This document shows positions 22,581 through 32,235 of a stretch of 64,000 nucleotides of DNA, one piece after another (position 1 is the stretch's first letter; the number at the start of each line of letters is the position of its first letter). The notes under the pieces were generated by a model. That model did no database searches. It saw only the letters and a list, made by a program, of their open reading frames with translations, and was not told where the DNA came from. The stretch is taken from the NCBI RefSeq assembly GCF_022539505.1, contig NC_061508.1, forward strand, positions 265,118,736-265,182,735, read 5' to 3'. Both the position numbers and the translations under genes were made by a program. Source of the stretch: Lolium rigidum. Lineage: Eukaryota > Streptophyta > Magnoliopsida > Poales > Poaceae.

Positions 22581-24696
22581 TCAAGTAACATCGAGAGATG
22601 AAGCATCAACATCATAATTTGTTCTAATAATAGAATCATAAGGTACCTTCATTCTCTTTCTAGGGAAGTGTTCCATACCTTTCTTGAGAGGAAATTGATA
22701 TTTAATATTACCTTCCTTCATATCAATAGTAGCACCAACGGTTCGAAGAAAAGGTCTTCCCAATATAATGGGGCAAGATGCATTGCATTCAATATCCAAG
22801 ACAACAAAATCAACGGGGACAAGGTTATTGTTAACCATAATATGAACATTATCAACCTTCCCCAAAGGTTTCTTTTTAGCATTATCAGCGAGATTAACAT
22901 CCAAATAACGGTTTTTCAATGGTGGCAAGTCAAGCATATCATAGACTTTTTTAGGCATAACGAAAATACTTGCACCAAGATCACATAAAGCATTACATTC
23001 AAAATCTTTGACTCTCATTTTAATGATGGGCTCCCAACCATCCTCTAGCTTTCTAGGAATAGAAGTTTCAAGTTTTAGTTTCTCTTCTCTAGCTTTTATG
23101 AGAGCATTTGTAATATGTTTTGTGAAAGCCAAATTTATAGCACTAGCATTGGGACTTTTAGCAAGTTTTTGCAAGAACTTTATAACTTCAGAGATGTGGC
23201 AATCATCAAAATCTAAATCATTACAATCTAAAGCAATGGGATTATCATCCCCAAGGTTGGAAAAAATTTCAGCGAGTTTTATCACAAGCGGTTTCGACGG
23301 TTTTAGCAGTTTTAGGTAATTTTGCGCGCTTTGCACTAGGAGTAGAAGCATTGCCAACACCAATTATTTTACCATTAATAGTAGGAGGTGCAGCAACATG
23401 TGAATCATTAGCATTGCTAGTGGTGGTAATGGTTCAAACTTTAGCTACATTTTCCTTTTTAGCTAGTTTTTCATTTTCTTCTCTATCCCACCTAGCACGC
23501 AGTTCAGCCATTAATCTTATATTCTCATTAATTCTAACTTGGATGGCATTTGCTGTAGTAACAATTTTATTTTCAATATCCCTATTAGGCATAACTTTCG
23601 ATTTCAAAAGATCAACATCAGAGGCAAGACTATCAACTCTAGAAACAAGAATATCACTTTTATTGAGCTTTTCCTCAACAGATTTGTTAAAGGCAGTTTG
23701 TGTACTAATAAATTCTTTAAGCATGGCTTCAAGTCCAGGGGTGTATTCCTATTATTGTTGTAAGAATTCCCATAAGAATTAGCATAACCGTTACCATTAT
23801 TATAAGGATATGGCCTATAGTTATTACTAGAATTGTTCCGATAAGCATTGTTGTTGAAATTATTATTTTTAATGAAGTTTACATCAACATGTTCTTCTTG
23901 GGCAACCAATGAAGCTAACGGAACATTATTAGGATCAACATTAGTCCTATCATTCACAAGCATAGACATAATAGCATCAACCTTATCATTCAAGGAAGAG
24001 GAGTCTTCAACAGAATTTACCTTCTTACCTTGTGGAGCTCTTTCCGTGTGCCATTCAGAGTAATTAACCATCATATTATCAAGGAGCTTTGTTGCTTCAC
24101 CAAGAGTGATGGACATAAAGGTACCTCCAGCAGCTGAATCCAATAAATTCCGCGAAGAAAAATTTAGTCCTGCATAGAAGGTTTGGATGATCATCCAAGT
24201 AGTCGGTCCATGGGTTGGGCAATTTTTAACCGAAAGATTTCATTCTTTCCCAAGCTTGAGCAACATGTTCATTATCCAATTGTTTAAAATTCATTATGCT
24301 ACTCCTCAAAGATATAATTTTAGCAGGAGGATAATATCTACCAATAAAAGCATCCTTGCATTTAGTCCATGAATCAATACTATTCTTAGGCAAAGATAGC
24401 AACCAATCTTTAGCTTCCTCTTAATGAGAAAGGAAACAATTTTAATTTTATAATGTCACCATCTACATCTTTATATTTTTGCATTTCACATAGTTCAACA
24501 AAATTATTGAGATGGGCAGCAGCATCATCAGAACTAATACCAGAAAATTGCTCTCGCATAACAAGATTAAGTAAAGCGAGGTTTAATTTCAAAGAATTCT
24601 CGCTGTAGTAGCAGGTGGAGCAATAGGTGTGCGTAAGAAATCATTATTATTTGTGCTAGTGAAGTCACACAACTTAGTATTTTCAGGGTTGGCCAT
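22581..24696 (-). pseudogene. Athila-like gag-protease of nested element, broken
   Basis: Reading starts at the ATG at 24696 (begins MANPENTKLCDF). A frameshift near 24600, a stop near 24420 and further breaks near 24200 and 23730 interrupt gag. The last frame (22581-23363) is an intact protease-like segment with CDLGASIFVMPKKVYDM and CPIILGRPFLRTVGA. The Asp-Leu-Gly-Ala tetrad replaces the Asp-Thr-Gly common in retroviral-type proteases and is usual for Athila-type sequences. The layout matches the copy at 14092-16184. Without polymerase it can move only in trans. Confidence 0.8.
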
Positions 24697-24922
24697 TTTA
24701 GCAACAGTAAATAAAGCAAACTAGATAAAGTAAATGCAAGTAAACTAAATTTTTTTGTGTTTTTGATATAGCAAACAAGACAGTAAATAAAGTAAAGCTA
24801 GCAACTAATTTTTTTGTGTTTTGATATAAAGTGCAGCAAACAAAGTAGTAAATAAAATAAAGCAAGACAAAAACAAAGTAAAGAGATTGAGAAGTGGAGA
24901 CTCCCCTTGCAGCGTGTCTTGA

Positions 24923-24941
24923 TCTCCCCGGCAACGGCGCC
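24923..24941 (-). other. Primer-binding site of nested element, Asp-tRNA type
   Basis: The minus strand reads CGGCGCCGTTGCCGGGGAGA, one base off TGGCGCCGTTGCCGGGGA at the first position. It sits 13 bases from the LTR. Confidence 0.8.
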
Positions 24942-24954
24942 GAGAAAAAGAGCT

Positions 24955-26552
24955 TGATGGCGTGTATTTCACACGTTCGTTGGGCAACCCCAAGAGGAAG
25001 GTATGATGCGCACAGCGAGCAAGTTTTCCCTCGGAAAGAAACCAAGGTTTATCGAACCGAGGAGGAGCCAAGAAGCACGTTGAAGGTTGATGGCGGCGGG
25101 ATGTAGTGCGGCGCAACACCGGGGATTCCGGCGCCAACGTGGAACCTGCACAACACAACCAAAGTAATTTGCCCCAACGAAACAGATGAGGTTGTCAATC
25201 TCACCGGCTTGCTGTAACAAAGGATTAACCGTATTGTGTGGAAGATGATTGTTTGCGAGAGAAAATAGTAAAAACAAGTATTGCGGCAGATTTGTATTTC
25301 GGTATTAAAAGAATGGACCGGGGTCCACGGTTCACTAGAGGTGTCTCTCCCATAAGATAAAAGCATGTTGGGTGAACAAATTACAGTCGGGCAATTGACA
25401 AATAGAGAGGGCATAACAATGCACATACATGACATGATAAGTATAGTGAGATTTAATTGGGCATTACGACAAAGTACATAGACCGCCATCCAAGCTGCAT
25501 CTATGCCTAAAAGTCCACCTTCAGGTTATCGTCCGAACCCCTTCCAGGTATTAAGTTGCAAAGCAACGAGACAATTGCATTAAGTATGGTGCGTAATGTA
25601 ATCAACAACTACATCCTCGGACATAGCGCCAATGTTTTATCCCTAGTGGCAACAGCACAACACAACCTTAGAACTTTCGTCACTGTCCCAGGTGTCAATG
25701 CAGGCATGAACCCACTATCGAGCATAAATACTCCCTCTTGGAGTTAAAAGCAAAAACTTGGCCAGAGCCTCTACTAGTAACGGAGAGCATGCAAGATCAT
25801 AAACAACACATATGTAATAACTTGATAATTAACATGACATGGTATTCTCTATCCATCGGATCCCGACAAACACAACATAGAGTATTACTGGATAGATGAT
25901 CTTGATCATGTTAGGCAGCTCACAAGATCCAACAATGAAGCACAATGAGGAGAAGACAACCATCTAGCTACTGCTATGGACCCATAGTCCAGGGGTGAAC
26001 TACTCACTCATCACTCCGGAGGCGACCATGGCGGTGTAGAGTCCTCCGGAGATGAATCCCCTCTCCGGCGGGGTGCCGGAGGAGATCTCGAGAATCCCCG
26101 AGATGGGATCGGCGGCGGCGGCGTCTCGGTAAGGTTTTCCGTATCGTGGTTTTTCGCATCGGGGGTTTCGCGACGGAGGCTTTAAGTAGGCGGAAGGGCG
26201 AGTCGGGGCCCGACGAGGGGCCCACACCATAGGGCGGCGCGGGCCCCCTTGGCCGCGCTGCCATGTGGTGTCGCCACCTCGTGGCCCCACTTCGTATGCT
26301 CTTCGGTCTTCCGGAAGCTCCGTGGAAAAATAGGCCCCTGGGTCTTCGTTTCGTCCAATTCGAGAATATTTCGTTACTAGGATTTCGAAACCAAAAACAG
26401 CGAGAAAACAGGAACTGGCACTTCGGCATCTTGTTAATAGGTTAGTTCCAGAAAATGCACGAATATGACATAAAGTGTGCATAAAACATGTAGGTATCAT
26501 CAATAATATGGCATAGAACATAAGAAATTATCGATACGTCGGAGACGTATCA
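24955..26552 (-). repeat. 5' LTR of nested element
   Basis: Partner of 18394-19994. It is followed by the target duplication GTGAA at 26553-26557. Confidence 0.95.
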
Positions 26553-26958
26553 GTGAACTGTGTGCATTGATTCTTACATGTTTACCTATTGCACTTGTTA
26601 TATTACTTTGTGTTGACAATTATCCATGAGATATACATGTTGAAGTTGAAAGCAACTGCTGAAACTTATATCTTCCTTTGTGTTGCTTCAAAGTTTTCTA
26701 CTAAGAATTTATTGCTTTATGAGTTAACTCTTATGCAAGTCTTATTGATGCTTGTCTTGAAAGTACTATTCATGAAATGTCTTTGCTATATGATTCAGTT
26801 GTTTATTCATTGTCTTTACCATTGCTTCGAATCGCTGCATTCATCTCATATGCTTTACAATAGTATTGATCAAGATTATGATAGCATGTCACTTCAGAAA
26901 TTATCCTTGTTATCGTTTACCTACTCGAGGGCGGGTAGGAACTAAGCTTGGGGATGCT
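26553..26958 (+). other. Target duplication and resumed internal end of the outer element, with polypurine tract
   Basis: It begins with GTGAA and continues the sequence interrupted at 18393. The relative at 43235-43637 shows the uninterrupted version. It ends with TAAGCTTGGGGATGC (26943-26957), the polypurine tract. A 118-codon open frame at 26589-26945 has no recognisable content and is not accepted as a gene. Confidence 0.85.
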
Positions 26959-28559
26959 TGATACGTCTCAAACGTATCTATAATTTCTTATGTTCCATGC
27001 TACTTTTATGATGATACTCACATGTTTTATACACACTTTATGTCATTATTATGCATTTTCCGGCAATAACCTATTGACGAGATGCCGAAGTGCCAGTTGT
27101 TGTTTTCTGCTGTTTTTGGTTTCAGAAATCCTACAAAGGAAATATTCTCGGAATTGGACGAAATCAACGCCCAGGGTCTTATTTTTCCACGAAGCTTCCA
27201 GAAGACCGAAAGGAATACAAAGTGGGGCGACGAGGCGCCCAGACCACAGGGCCGTGCGGCCTGGGTGGGGCCCGCGCCGCCCTATGGTGTGGGGCCCCCG
27301 TGCCTCCACCGACGCTGCCCTTCCGCCTACTTATAGCCTTCGTCGCGAAAACCCCTCTACCGAGAGCCACGACACGGAAAACCTTCCAGAGACGCTGCCG
27401 CCGTCAATCCCATCTCGGGGGATTCAGAAGATCGCCTCCGGCACCCTGCCGGAGAGGGGAATCATCTCCCGGAGGACTCTTCATCACCATGATCGCCTCC
27501 GGATTGATGTGTGAGTAGTTCACCCCTGGACTATGGGTCCATAGAAGTAGCTAGATGGTTGTCTTCTCCTCATTGTGCTATCATGTTAGATCTTGTGAGC
27601 TGCCTATCATGATCAAGATCATCTATTTGTAATGCTACATGTTGTGTTTGTTGGGATCCGATGAATATGGAATACTATGTCAAGTTGATTATCAATCTAT
27701 CATGTATGTGTTGTTTATGTTTTTGCATGCTCTCCGTTGCTAGTAGAGGCTCTGGCCAAGTTGATACTTGTGACTCCAAGAGGGAGTATTTATGCTCGAT
27801 AGTGGGTTCATGCCTCCATTGAATCCGGGACAAGTGACGAAAGTTCTAAGGTTGTGGATGTGATGTTGCCACTAGGGATAAAACATCAATGCTTTGTCTA
27901 AGGATATTTGTGTTGATTACATTACGCACCATACTTAATGCAATTGTCTCGTTGTTTGCAACTTAATACTCGGAAGGGGTTCGGATGATAACCTGAAGGT
28001 GGACTTTTTAGGCATAGATGCATGCTGGATAGCGGTCTATGTACTTTGTCGTAATGCCCTGATTAAATCTCATAGTAGTCATCGTGATATGTATGTGCAT
28101 TGTTATGCCCTCTCTATTTGTCAATTGCTCAACTGTAATTTGTTCACCCAACATGCCATTTATCTTATTGGAGAGCCACCACTAGTGAACTGTGGACCCC
28201 GGTCCATTCTTTTACATCTGAAATACAATCTAGTGCAATACTTATTCTTTACTGTTCTTCGCAAACAAACATCATCTTCCACACTATACATTTAATCCTT
28301 TGTTTACAACAAGCCGGTGAGATTGACAACCTCACTGTTACGTTGGGGCAAAGTACTTTTATTGTGTTGTGCAGGTTCCACGTTGGCGCCGGAATCCCTG
28401 GTGTTGCGCTGCACTACACTCCGTCACCAATGACCTTCACGTGATCCTTGACTCCTACTGGTTCGATAGACCTTGGTTTCTTACTGAGGGAAACTTGCTG
28501 CTATACGCACCACACCTTCCAATTGGGGTTCCCAACGGGCGTGTGCTTGACGTGTATCA
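26959..28559 (+). repeat. 3' LTR of the outer Athila-like element
   Basis: It starts TGATACGTCTCAAACGTATC after the polypurine tract and ends GACGTGTATCA, 1601 bp. It is flanked on the right by CACTA-type sequence (GTCCCGGTTG), which would be the original target. Confidence 0.9.
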
Positions 28560-28560
28560 G

Positions 28561-28620
28561 TCCCGGTTGTACCCACCAGCCGGGACTAATGGTTGCCCGT
28601 ACATCCTTATCCAGCCGGGA
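28561..28620 (+). repeat. Imperfect direct repeat flanking the unknown ORF (left copy)
   Basis: The segment shares GGTTG(T/C)ACCCACCAGCCGGGA and CATCCTTATCC, in the same order and orientation, with 29759-29815. It contains the CCCGGTTG element seen in CACTA subterminal repeats. A 16-C run follows at 28625-28640. Confidence 0.6.
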
Positions 28621-28821
28621 CTAACCCCCCCCCCCCCCCCAAGTAAGCGCCCCCAGATAAGGAAAACACTAGATAAGCCTCCCCCGGATTAAGCCCCCCC
28701 CATCTTTTGTCCCGGTTTGAGCCCCCACCCGGGATGAAAGTTTTCGGCGCAACTGCGTTCCCGCGTATTTTCTTCCCGCGCTTTCCACTGCTTCCCGCCT
28801 CCGTCTTCCCACCAATTTCAC

Positions 28822-28831
28822 TATATATATT
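28822..28831 (+). promoter_or_regulatory. TATA box of the unknown ORF
   Basis: TATATATATT lies about 70-80 bases upstream of the ATG at 28901, a normal plant spacing. This supports an expressed or once-expressed gene. Confidence 0.5.
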
Positions 28832-28900
28832 TAGGCTTGGCATCTCCATTTCCATATCACATCTAGACTCATATCTGCAAACCTCTCATCACTCTCTCCC

Positions 28901-29428
28901 ATGGCTTCCATCGTATGTCTAACCCCTCGGGAGGCGGAGGCGCTTTGCGCCTCCAACTACCCCTGCTCGCCGGGCTACCGCATCCCCACCGGATGGATAC
29001 TGAGCATCGGAGGCGTACCAGTCCCTCATGTCTCTCAAGGTGTGGCGCGCGAGATAGCCATCACGAACCACTACTACATTGAGCTCACGCCAGAGCAGCG
29101 GAGGAATCCCCAGTGGCATCCCGACTACAGCCCGACTTGGGATGACTTTTTCATCAATCGGCGTGAGAGTGCGCTTGCTAGACACGGGGAGGACGGCCCG
29201 CCTTGTTCGAACTTCAACGAGGCCGGCCGTCAGTTGTGGTGCCGTGGCCGGACTCCCCAGATCGTCATGGCCTACCATGGCCCCCTCCTACGCTACCCTC
29301 ATTCCCAGCCCACGCGTGCTCACCCGTCGAGGTTCGACTACCGCGACCCTAATGCCAGCGACGACAACGTCAGCGACTACGACGACTACAGTGGCGACGT
29401 TTATAGGGCTAGGCACGAGTATGACTGA
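28901..29428 (+). CDS. Uncharacterised 175-residue protein carried in CACTA-like DNA
   Basis: An uninterrupted ORF starts MASIVCLTPREAEALCASNY and ends in an acidic, Asp/Tyr-rich tail (DDNVSDYDDYSGD). Codon third positions are strongly GC-rich, as in many grass genes, unlike the AT-rich retrotransposon frames around it. No signal peptide, membrane segment or catalytic motif is visible. It has charged, Pro-rich and aromatic-rich stretches (YIELTPEQRRNPQWHPDY, WDDFFINRRE) and may be a small nuclear or cytosolic protein. I recall similar repeated hypothetical proteins in Triticeae transposon-rich sequence but cannot name a family. It has its own TATA box and lies between direct repeats, next to a broken AP2-like gene, so capture by a DNA transposon is the likeliest origin. 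The function is unknown. Confidence 0.55.
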   Translation: MASIVCLTPREAEALCASNYPCSPGYRIPTGWILSIGGVPVPHVSQGVAREIAITNHYYIELTPEQRRNPQWHPDYSPTWDDFFINRRESALARHGEDGPPCSNFNEAGRQLWCRGRTPQIVMAYHGPLLRYPHSQPTRAHPSRFDYRDPNASDDNVSDYDDYSGDVYRARHEYD

Positions 29429-29486
29429 ATCACTCCAACATTCTGAAACAAGTTCGGCCGATTGTGACTTAATCTGGCCATGTATC

Positions 29487-29606
29487 TTAATTTTCAGTTG
29501 AGTTATGTACTTTTCCTTCTGTAAGATAAAGAAAACAGAAAAAGAAACATCCACCGGCAGGTTGCGTGTCCACCTCCACCGGCGGCGGGTGCGGCTTTGG
29601 GGGCAT
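29487..29606 (-). other. Short ORF (39 codons) with its own TATA box, possible 5' gene fragment
   Basis: The minus strand has TATAAAT (29661-29667), then an ATG at 29606 opening MPPKPHPPPVEVDTQPAGG. After this, low-complexity Phe-rich codons run to a stop at 29487. The start looks like a real plant gene start; the rest looks like tail-to-tail junk beside the 175-residue ORF. Possibly the first exon of another captured gene. Weak evidence. Confidence 0.25.
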
Positions 29607-29677
29607 TGTGAAATGGGCTAGGGTTCAGTTAGTGAAGTGAGAGACGGGGACGTAGGAGCTATTTATAGAGGTATGTA

Positions 29678-29745
29678 GGCGGGAAACTTTCCCGCGCGGC
29701 GTCTTGGCGGGAAACTTACCCCCGTAGCGTCTTGGCGGGAAACAT
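29678..29745 (+). repeat. 28-bp tandem repeat (2.5 units)
   Basis: Units begin GGCGGGAAAC at 29678, 29706 and 29734. They sit next to the right-hand direct repeat. Confidence 0.75.
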
Positions 29746-29758
29746 GCATCCTTAATTA

Positions 29759-29815
29759 TCCTGGTTGCACCCACCAGCCGGGAATAAAGAACACATGCAT
29801 CCTTATCCCACCGAC
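29759..29815 (+). repeat. Imperfect direct repeat flanking the unknown ORF (right copy)
   Basis: Counterpart of 28561-28620, with CTGGTTGCACCCACCAGCC and CATCCTTATCC. Confidence 0.6.
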
Positions 29816-29938
29816 AAAAAATGAAAATGGAAAATTTGTTAATTGAAAATTGGACTAAAGGTTACACATTTTGATAGAACATAGAAGATCGAGCATAGTC
29901 TAAAAAACATTGAAAATACAATTAAAATAGATAAACGA

Positions 29939-30379
29939 CTAGTATAGTCTACTCGTCGTCGACGGTTGTCTCGGTCCAAATGTCGTCCCACGGAGGTCAG
30001 CGAAGAACGCGTCGGTGTTATCGACGTCGCTGGGGAATTGCGCCCTCCACTGGCGCATCAACTCCTCGTCGTGCTCGGGCGATGGCGATCCGGCGCTGCA
30101 CCTGGCGGTGGCGGCGACGGTCCTCGTCATCGACGAGACACGGCGCTGGTGCGAGCAACTCCGCCTCCTCTAGCGATTCAACGTCTAGGAAGTTCATGTC
30201 GCGTCGTGGCCGCCAAAATTGCCACGCGGCCGCGTCGTAAGCGTGCGCCGCTAGCTCTAGTGTGTTGTACATTCCGAAGGAGGGCGGAAGCCGCTGGCGT
30301 GCATCTCGGCGTAGAACCTACCGTTCGGACGCGCTCGGACGCCGCGGAAACCGGACGACCCGCGGCGGCGCGGCGGCAT
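29939..30379 (-). pseudogene. AP2/ERF-like transcription-factor fragment, two frameshifts
   Basis: The start codon at 30379 opens MPPRRRGSSGFRGVRARPNG, followed by GRFYAEMHASGF. This is the first half of an AP2 domain (the FRGVR motif is diagnostic). A one-base frameshift near 30275 changes frame before ELAAHAYDAAAWQFWRPRRD, the helix half of the domain, then MNFLDVESLEEAELLAP. A second frameshift near 30075 precedes DEELMRQWRAQFPSDVD and a stop at about 29939. AP2/ERF proteins bind DNA through this domain. Here the domain is split, so no functional factor is made. GC-rich codons and a TATA box at 30501 suggest a gene captured with its promoter. Similar AP2-like pieces recur in Triticeae transposons as far as I recall. 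Confidence 0.75.
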
Positions 30380-30500
30380 CCCGGAGACGAATGAGCGGAA
30401 GGGGCGGCGACGCGTCGCGGGGAAGCAGCGTGAGGCGGTTAGTTGGTTGCACGGAGGTGAAGTTTAATTCCTTGGCGGTTGGTTGCGCGCGCACGCGGTG

Positions 30501-30507
30501 TTTTATA
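30501..30507 (-). promoter_or_regulatory. TATA box of the AP2-like pseudogene
   Basis: TATAAAA on the minus strand, about 120 bases upstream of the ATG at 30379, within a GC-rich promoter-like stretch of CGCG repeats. Confidence 0.5.
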
Positions 30508-30611
30508 GCGCGCGCGCGAAGCGAAACGGCAAGTTTGGCGCTTCGGATACCGCAATGGCAAAGCGTGGAAGCGGCGGGGCATGGCATGTGGAAGCGGTGA
30601 CGACATGTGGC

Positions 30612-30700
30612 GCGGGGAAGCGGCGGGGCGTGGCACGTGGAGCGGGGAAGCGGCGGGGCGTGGCACGTGGAAGCGGCGGGGCGTGGCACGTGGAAGCGGC
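30612..30700 (+). repeat. GC-rich minisatellite
   Basis: Two 30-bp units and a shorter third share GCGGCGGGGCGTGGCACGTG. Each unit carries a CACGTG (G-box/E-box) hexamer, but the repeat nature makes a regulatory reading uncertain. Confidence 0.75.
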
Positions 30701-30870
30701 GGCGCGCGGGTACATGGTTTCAAATTCAAATTCATAAGTTATTCAAATTCATATGTAATTATACTTAGATAGATATTTATTTTCTGAACATTTTGATATA
30801 TCATATGTCATTTTTTGATTTGAAATAAGGCGGAAAACGAAAATAGTTTGAAAGGGCACATACAATTTTG

Positions 30871-31030
30871 CCTTTAGTCCCGGTTCGTGCCACGAACCGG
30901 GACTAAAGGCCTATTTTGCGCGCGCAGTGAAAAGCACAGCGAAAATAGGCCTTTAGTCCCGGTTGGTGGCATGAACCGGGAATAAAGGGGGCCTTTAGTC
31001 CCGGTTCGTGCCACGAACCGGGACCAAAGG
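30871..31030 (+). repeat. CACTA subterminal inverted repeats (three hairpins)
   Basis: Three near-palindromes are present: 30871-30909, 30950-30988 and 30992-31030. Each has the form CCTTTAGTCCCGGTT...AACCGGGACTAAAGG. These are typical subterminal repeats of grass CACTA transposons, where the transposase is thought to bind. No CACTA end motif was found next to them. Confidence 0.75.
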
Positions 31031-31040
31031 GGGGCTATAA

Positions 31041-31791
31041 CTGCTCCCTCTTCATCTCTGCGCGGAGGAACTCGAGCCACCGCCAGGCTGCCGCTCTGCC
31101 TCTCGGTCGCCAACGCCGCCGCGCACGCCAACGCCACCGCCGCCACCCTCCACGCGCGTCGCCGATCGCCCGCGCCGTGCGCCTCTCCACCTCACACCCG
31201 CGCGTCGCCTCCACGCCGTGCCTCCTGCGTCACCGCCCTCCTCCACGCCGTCAATGCGCGCCCTCCTACACGCGTCGCCACCCTCCTCCATGCCGGTAAG
31301 CCCTCCTCTCCCTCTCCTCCGGTCGACCGCCGGCCGGCATATGCATTGTGTGTATTATTTTATTTTAGTTTTTATTAGATTAATTAGTGTAGTGAATTAG
31401 TAGTATTGGTAAATTAGTTAGAAAAAAAGTTAGAAATATTTTTTTGTTAGATTAGTGTAGTGAAATTAGTAGTAGTGTAAAATAGTTAGAAAAATAGTTA
31501 ATGAAAATTATATGTTAGTGAAATTTGTAAAAAGTTATATGTTAGTGAAATTTAAAAAGTTGTGAAATTTATATGTTAGAAATATTTGTATGTTAGAAAA
31601 AAGTAATATTTGTTAGATAAATTTTATTAGTTATAAATATTTGTTAGTAAAAAAGTAGTGAAATTATATATTAGAAATATTTGTTAGTAAAAAGGTAGTG
31701 AAGTTATTTTATTTAGCACAATTTTATGTTTTTTTATTTATGTTAGTACATATATGATTTAGTTTTCCCCGCGCCAGCCGCCGCGTCGTGG
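31041..31791 (+). other. CACTA-like leader exon and intron start (no ORF)
   Basis: CTATAA at 31035-31040 is followed by a GC-rich, Ala/Pro/Arg-coding-like stretch to about 31290, then CCG/GTAAGC (a splice-donor match near 31293). After that comes AT-rich DNA full of TTAGTGTAGTGAATTAG-like repeats. This resembles the 5' untranslated exon and first intron of CACTA transposase genes, plus strand. It is cut at 31797 by an LTR. Confidence 0.35.
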
Positions 31792-31796
31792 AGGGT

Positions 31797-32235
31797 TGAT
31801 ACGCGTACAGCACGCGTCCGTTTGGAACCCCAAGAGGAAGGTGTGATGCGTACAGCGGCAAGTTTTCCCTCAGAAAGAAAGCAAGGTTTATCGAACCAGG
31901 AGGAGCCAAGAAGCACGTTGAAGGTTGATGGCGGCGAGATGTAGTGCGGCGCAACACCAGGGATTCCGGCGCCAACGTGGAACCTGCACAACACAACCAA
32001 AGTACTTTGCCCCAACGAAACAGTGAGGTTGTCAATCTCACCGGCTTGCCGTAACAAAGGATTAGATGTATAGTGTGGATGATGATTGTTTACGTAAAAC
32101 AAGTAAAACAAGTATTGCAGTAGATTGTATTCGATGTAAAAGAATGGACCGGGGTCCACAGTTCACTAGAGGTGTCTCTCCCATAAGATAAATAGCATGT
32201 TGGGTGAACAAATTACAGTCGGGCAATTGACAAAT
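31797..32235 (-). repeat. Athila-like LTR fragment, minus strand
   Basis: On the plus strand it starts TGATACGCGTACAGCACGCG, the reverse complement of the LTR end. It aligns with 39700-40149 and 44790-45236. It breaks off at 32235 against the chromovirus LTR, and the other 1.15 kb is not found on the far side. The preceding five bases are AGGGT (31792-31796). Confidence 0.8.

Larger units (their letters stand above)
18394..26552 (-). mobile_element. Complete nested Athila-like gag-protease element, minus strand
   Basis: Two LTRs of 1601 bp (18394-19994) and 1598 bp (24955-26552) enclose a 4.96-kb internal region, flanked by the perfect 5-bp duplication GTGAA. The primer site, gag-protease and polypurine tract are in the expected minus-strand order. 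It lacks polymerase and integrase genes, so it is non-autonomous. The LTRs differ only by scattered substitutions and short indels, which means the insertion is much younger than the outer element. Confidence 0.95.
12655..28559 (+). mobile_element. Athila-lineage gag-protease LTR element (Sabrina-like), 5'-truncated and split by a nested copy
   Basis: It consists of a truncated 5' LTR (12655-13834), an Asp-type primer site, a gag-protease region, a long non-coding internal region, an interruption by the element at 18394-26552, the resumed internal region (26558-26958), and a complete 3' LTR (26959-28559). About 430 bp of the 5' LTR is missing. No RT, RNase H or integrase is present anywhere in it, so it depends on enzymes from a partner element. 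The LTR tips and tRNA-Asp primer site fit the Athila group; the Sabrina name is from memory. Confidence 0.85.

Noticed and set aside
24894..25489. Frames over the LTR/primer-site junction, including repeats of the GTTGGCGCCGGAATCCC segment
   Set aside because: The segment is LTR sequence seen in all copies; the Arg/Pro-rich peptides have no support. I also considered GGCGCCGGAATC as a second primer site, but it lies inside the LTR.
26589..26945. 118-codon Leu-rich frame that could look like a membrane protein
   Set aside because: It falls in the non-coding end of an Athila-like internal region; the related copies at 43235-43637 do not keep the frame.
29678..30700. Spaced GC-rich tandem repeats as a possible CRISPR-like array
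   Set aside because: Repeats are adjacent with no unique spacers, and the genome is a plant.
30318..30772. His/Pro/Arg-rich peptides over the CACGTG minisatellite
   Set aside because: Translations of a tandem repeat in a promoter-like region; no gene evidence.
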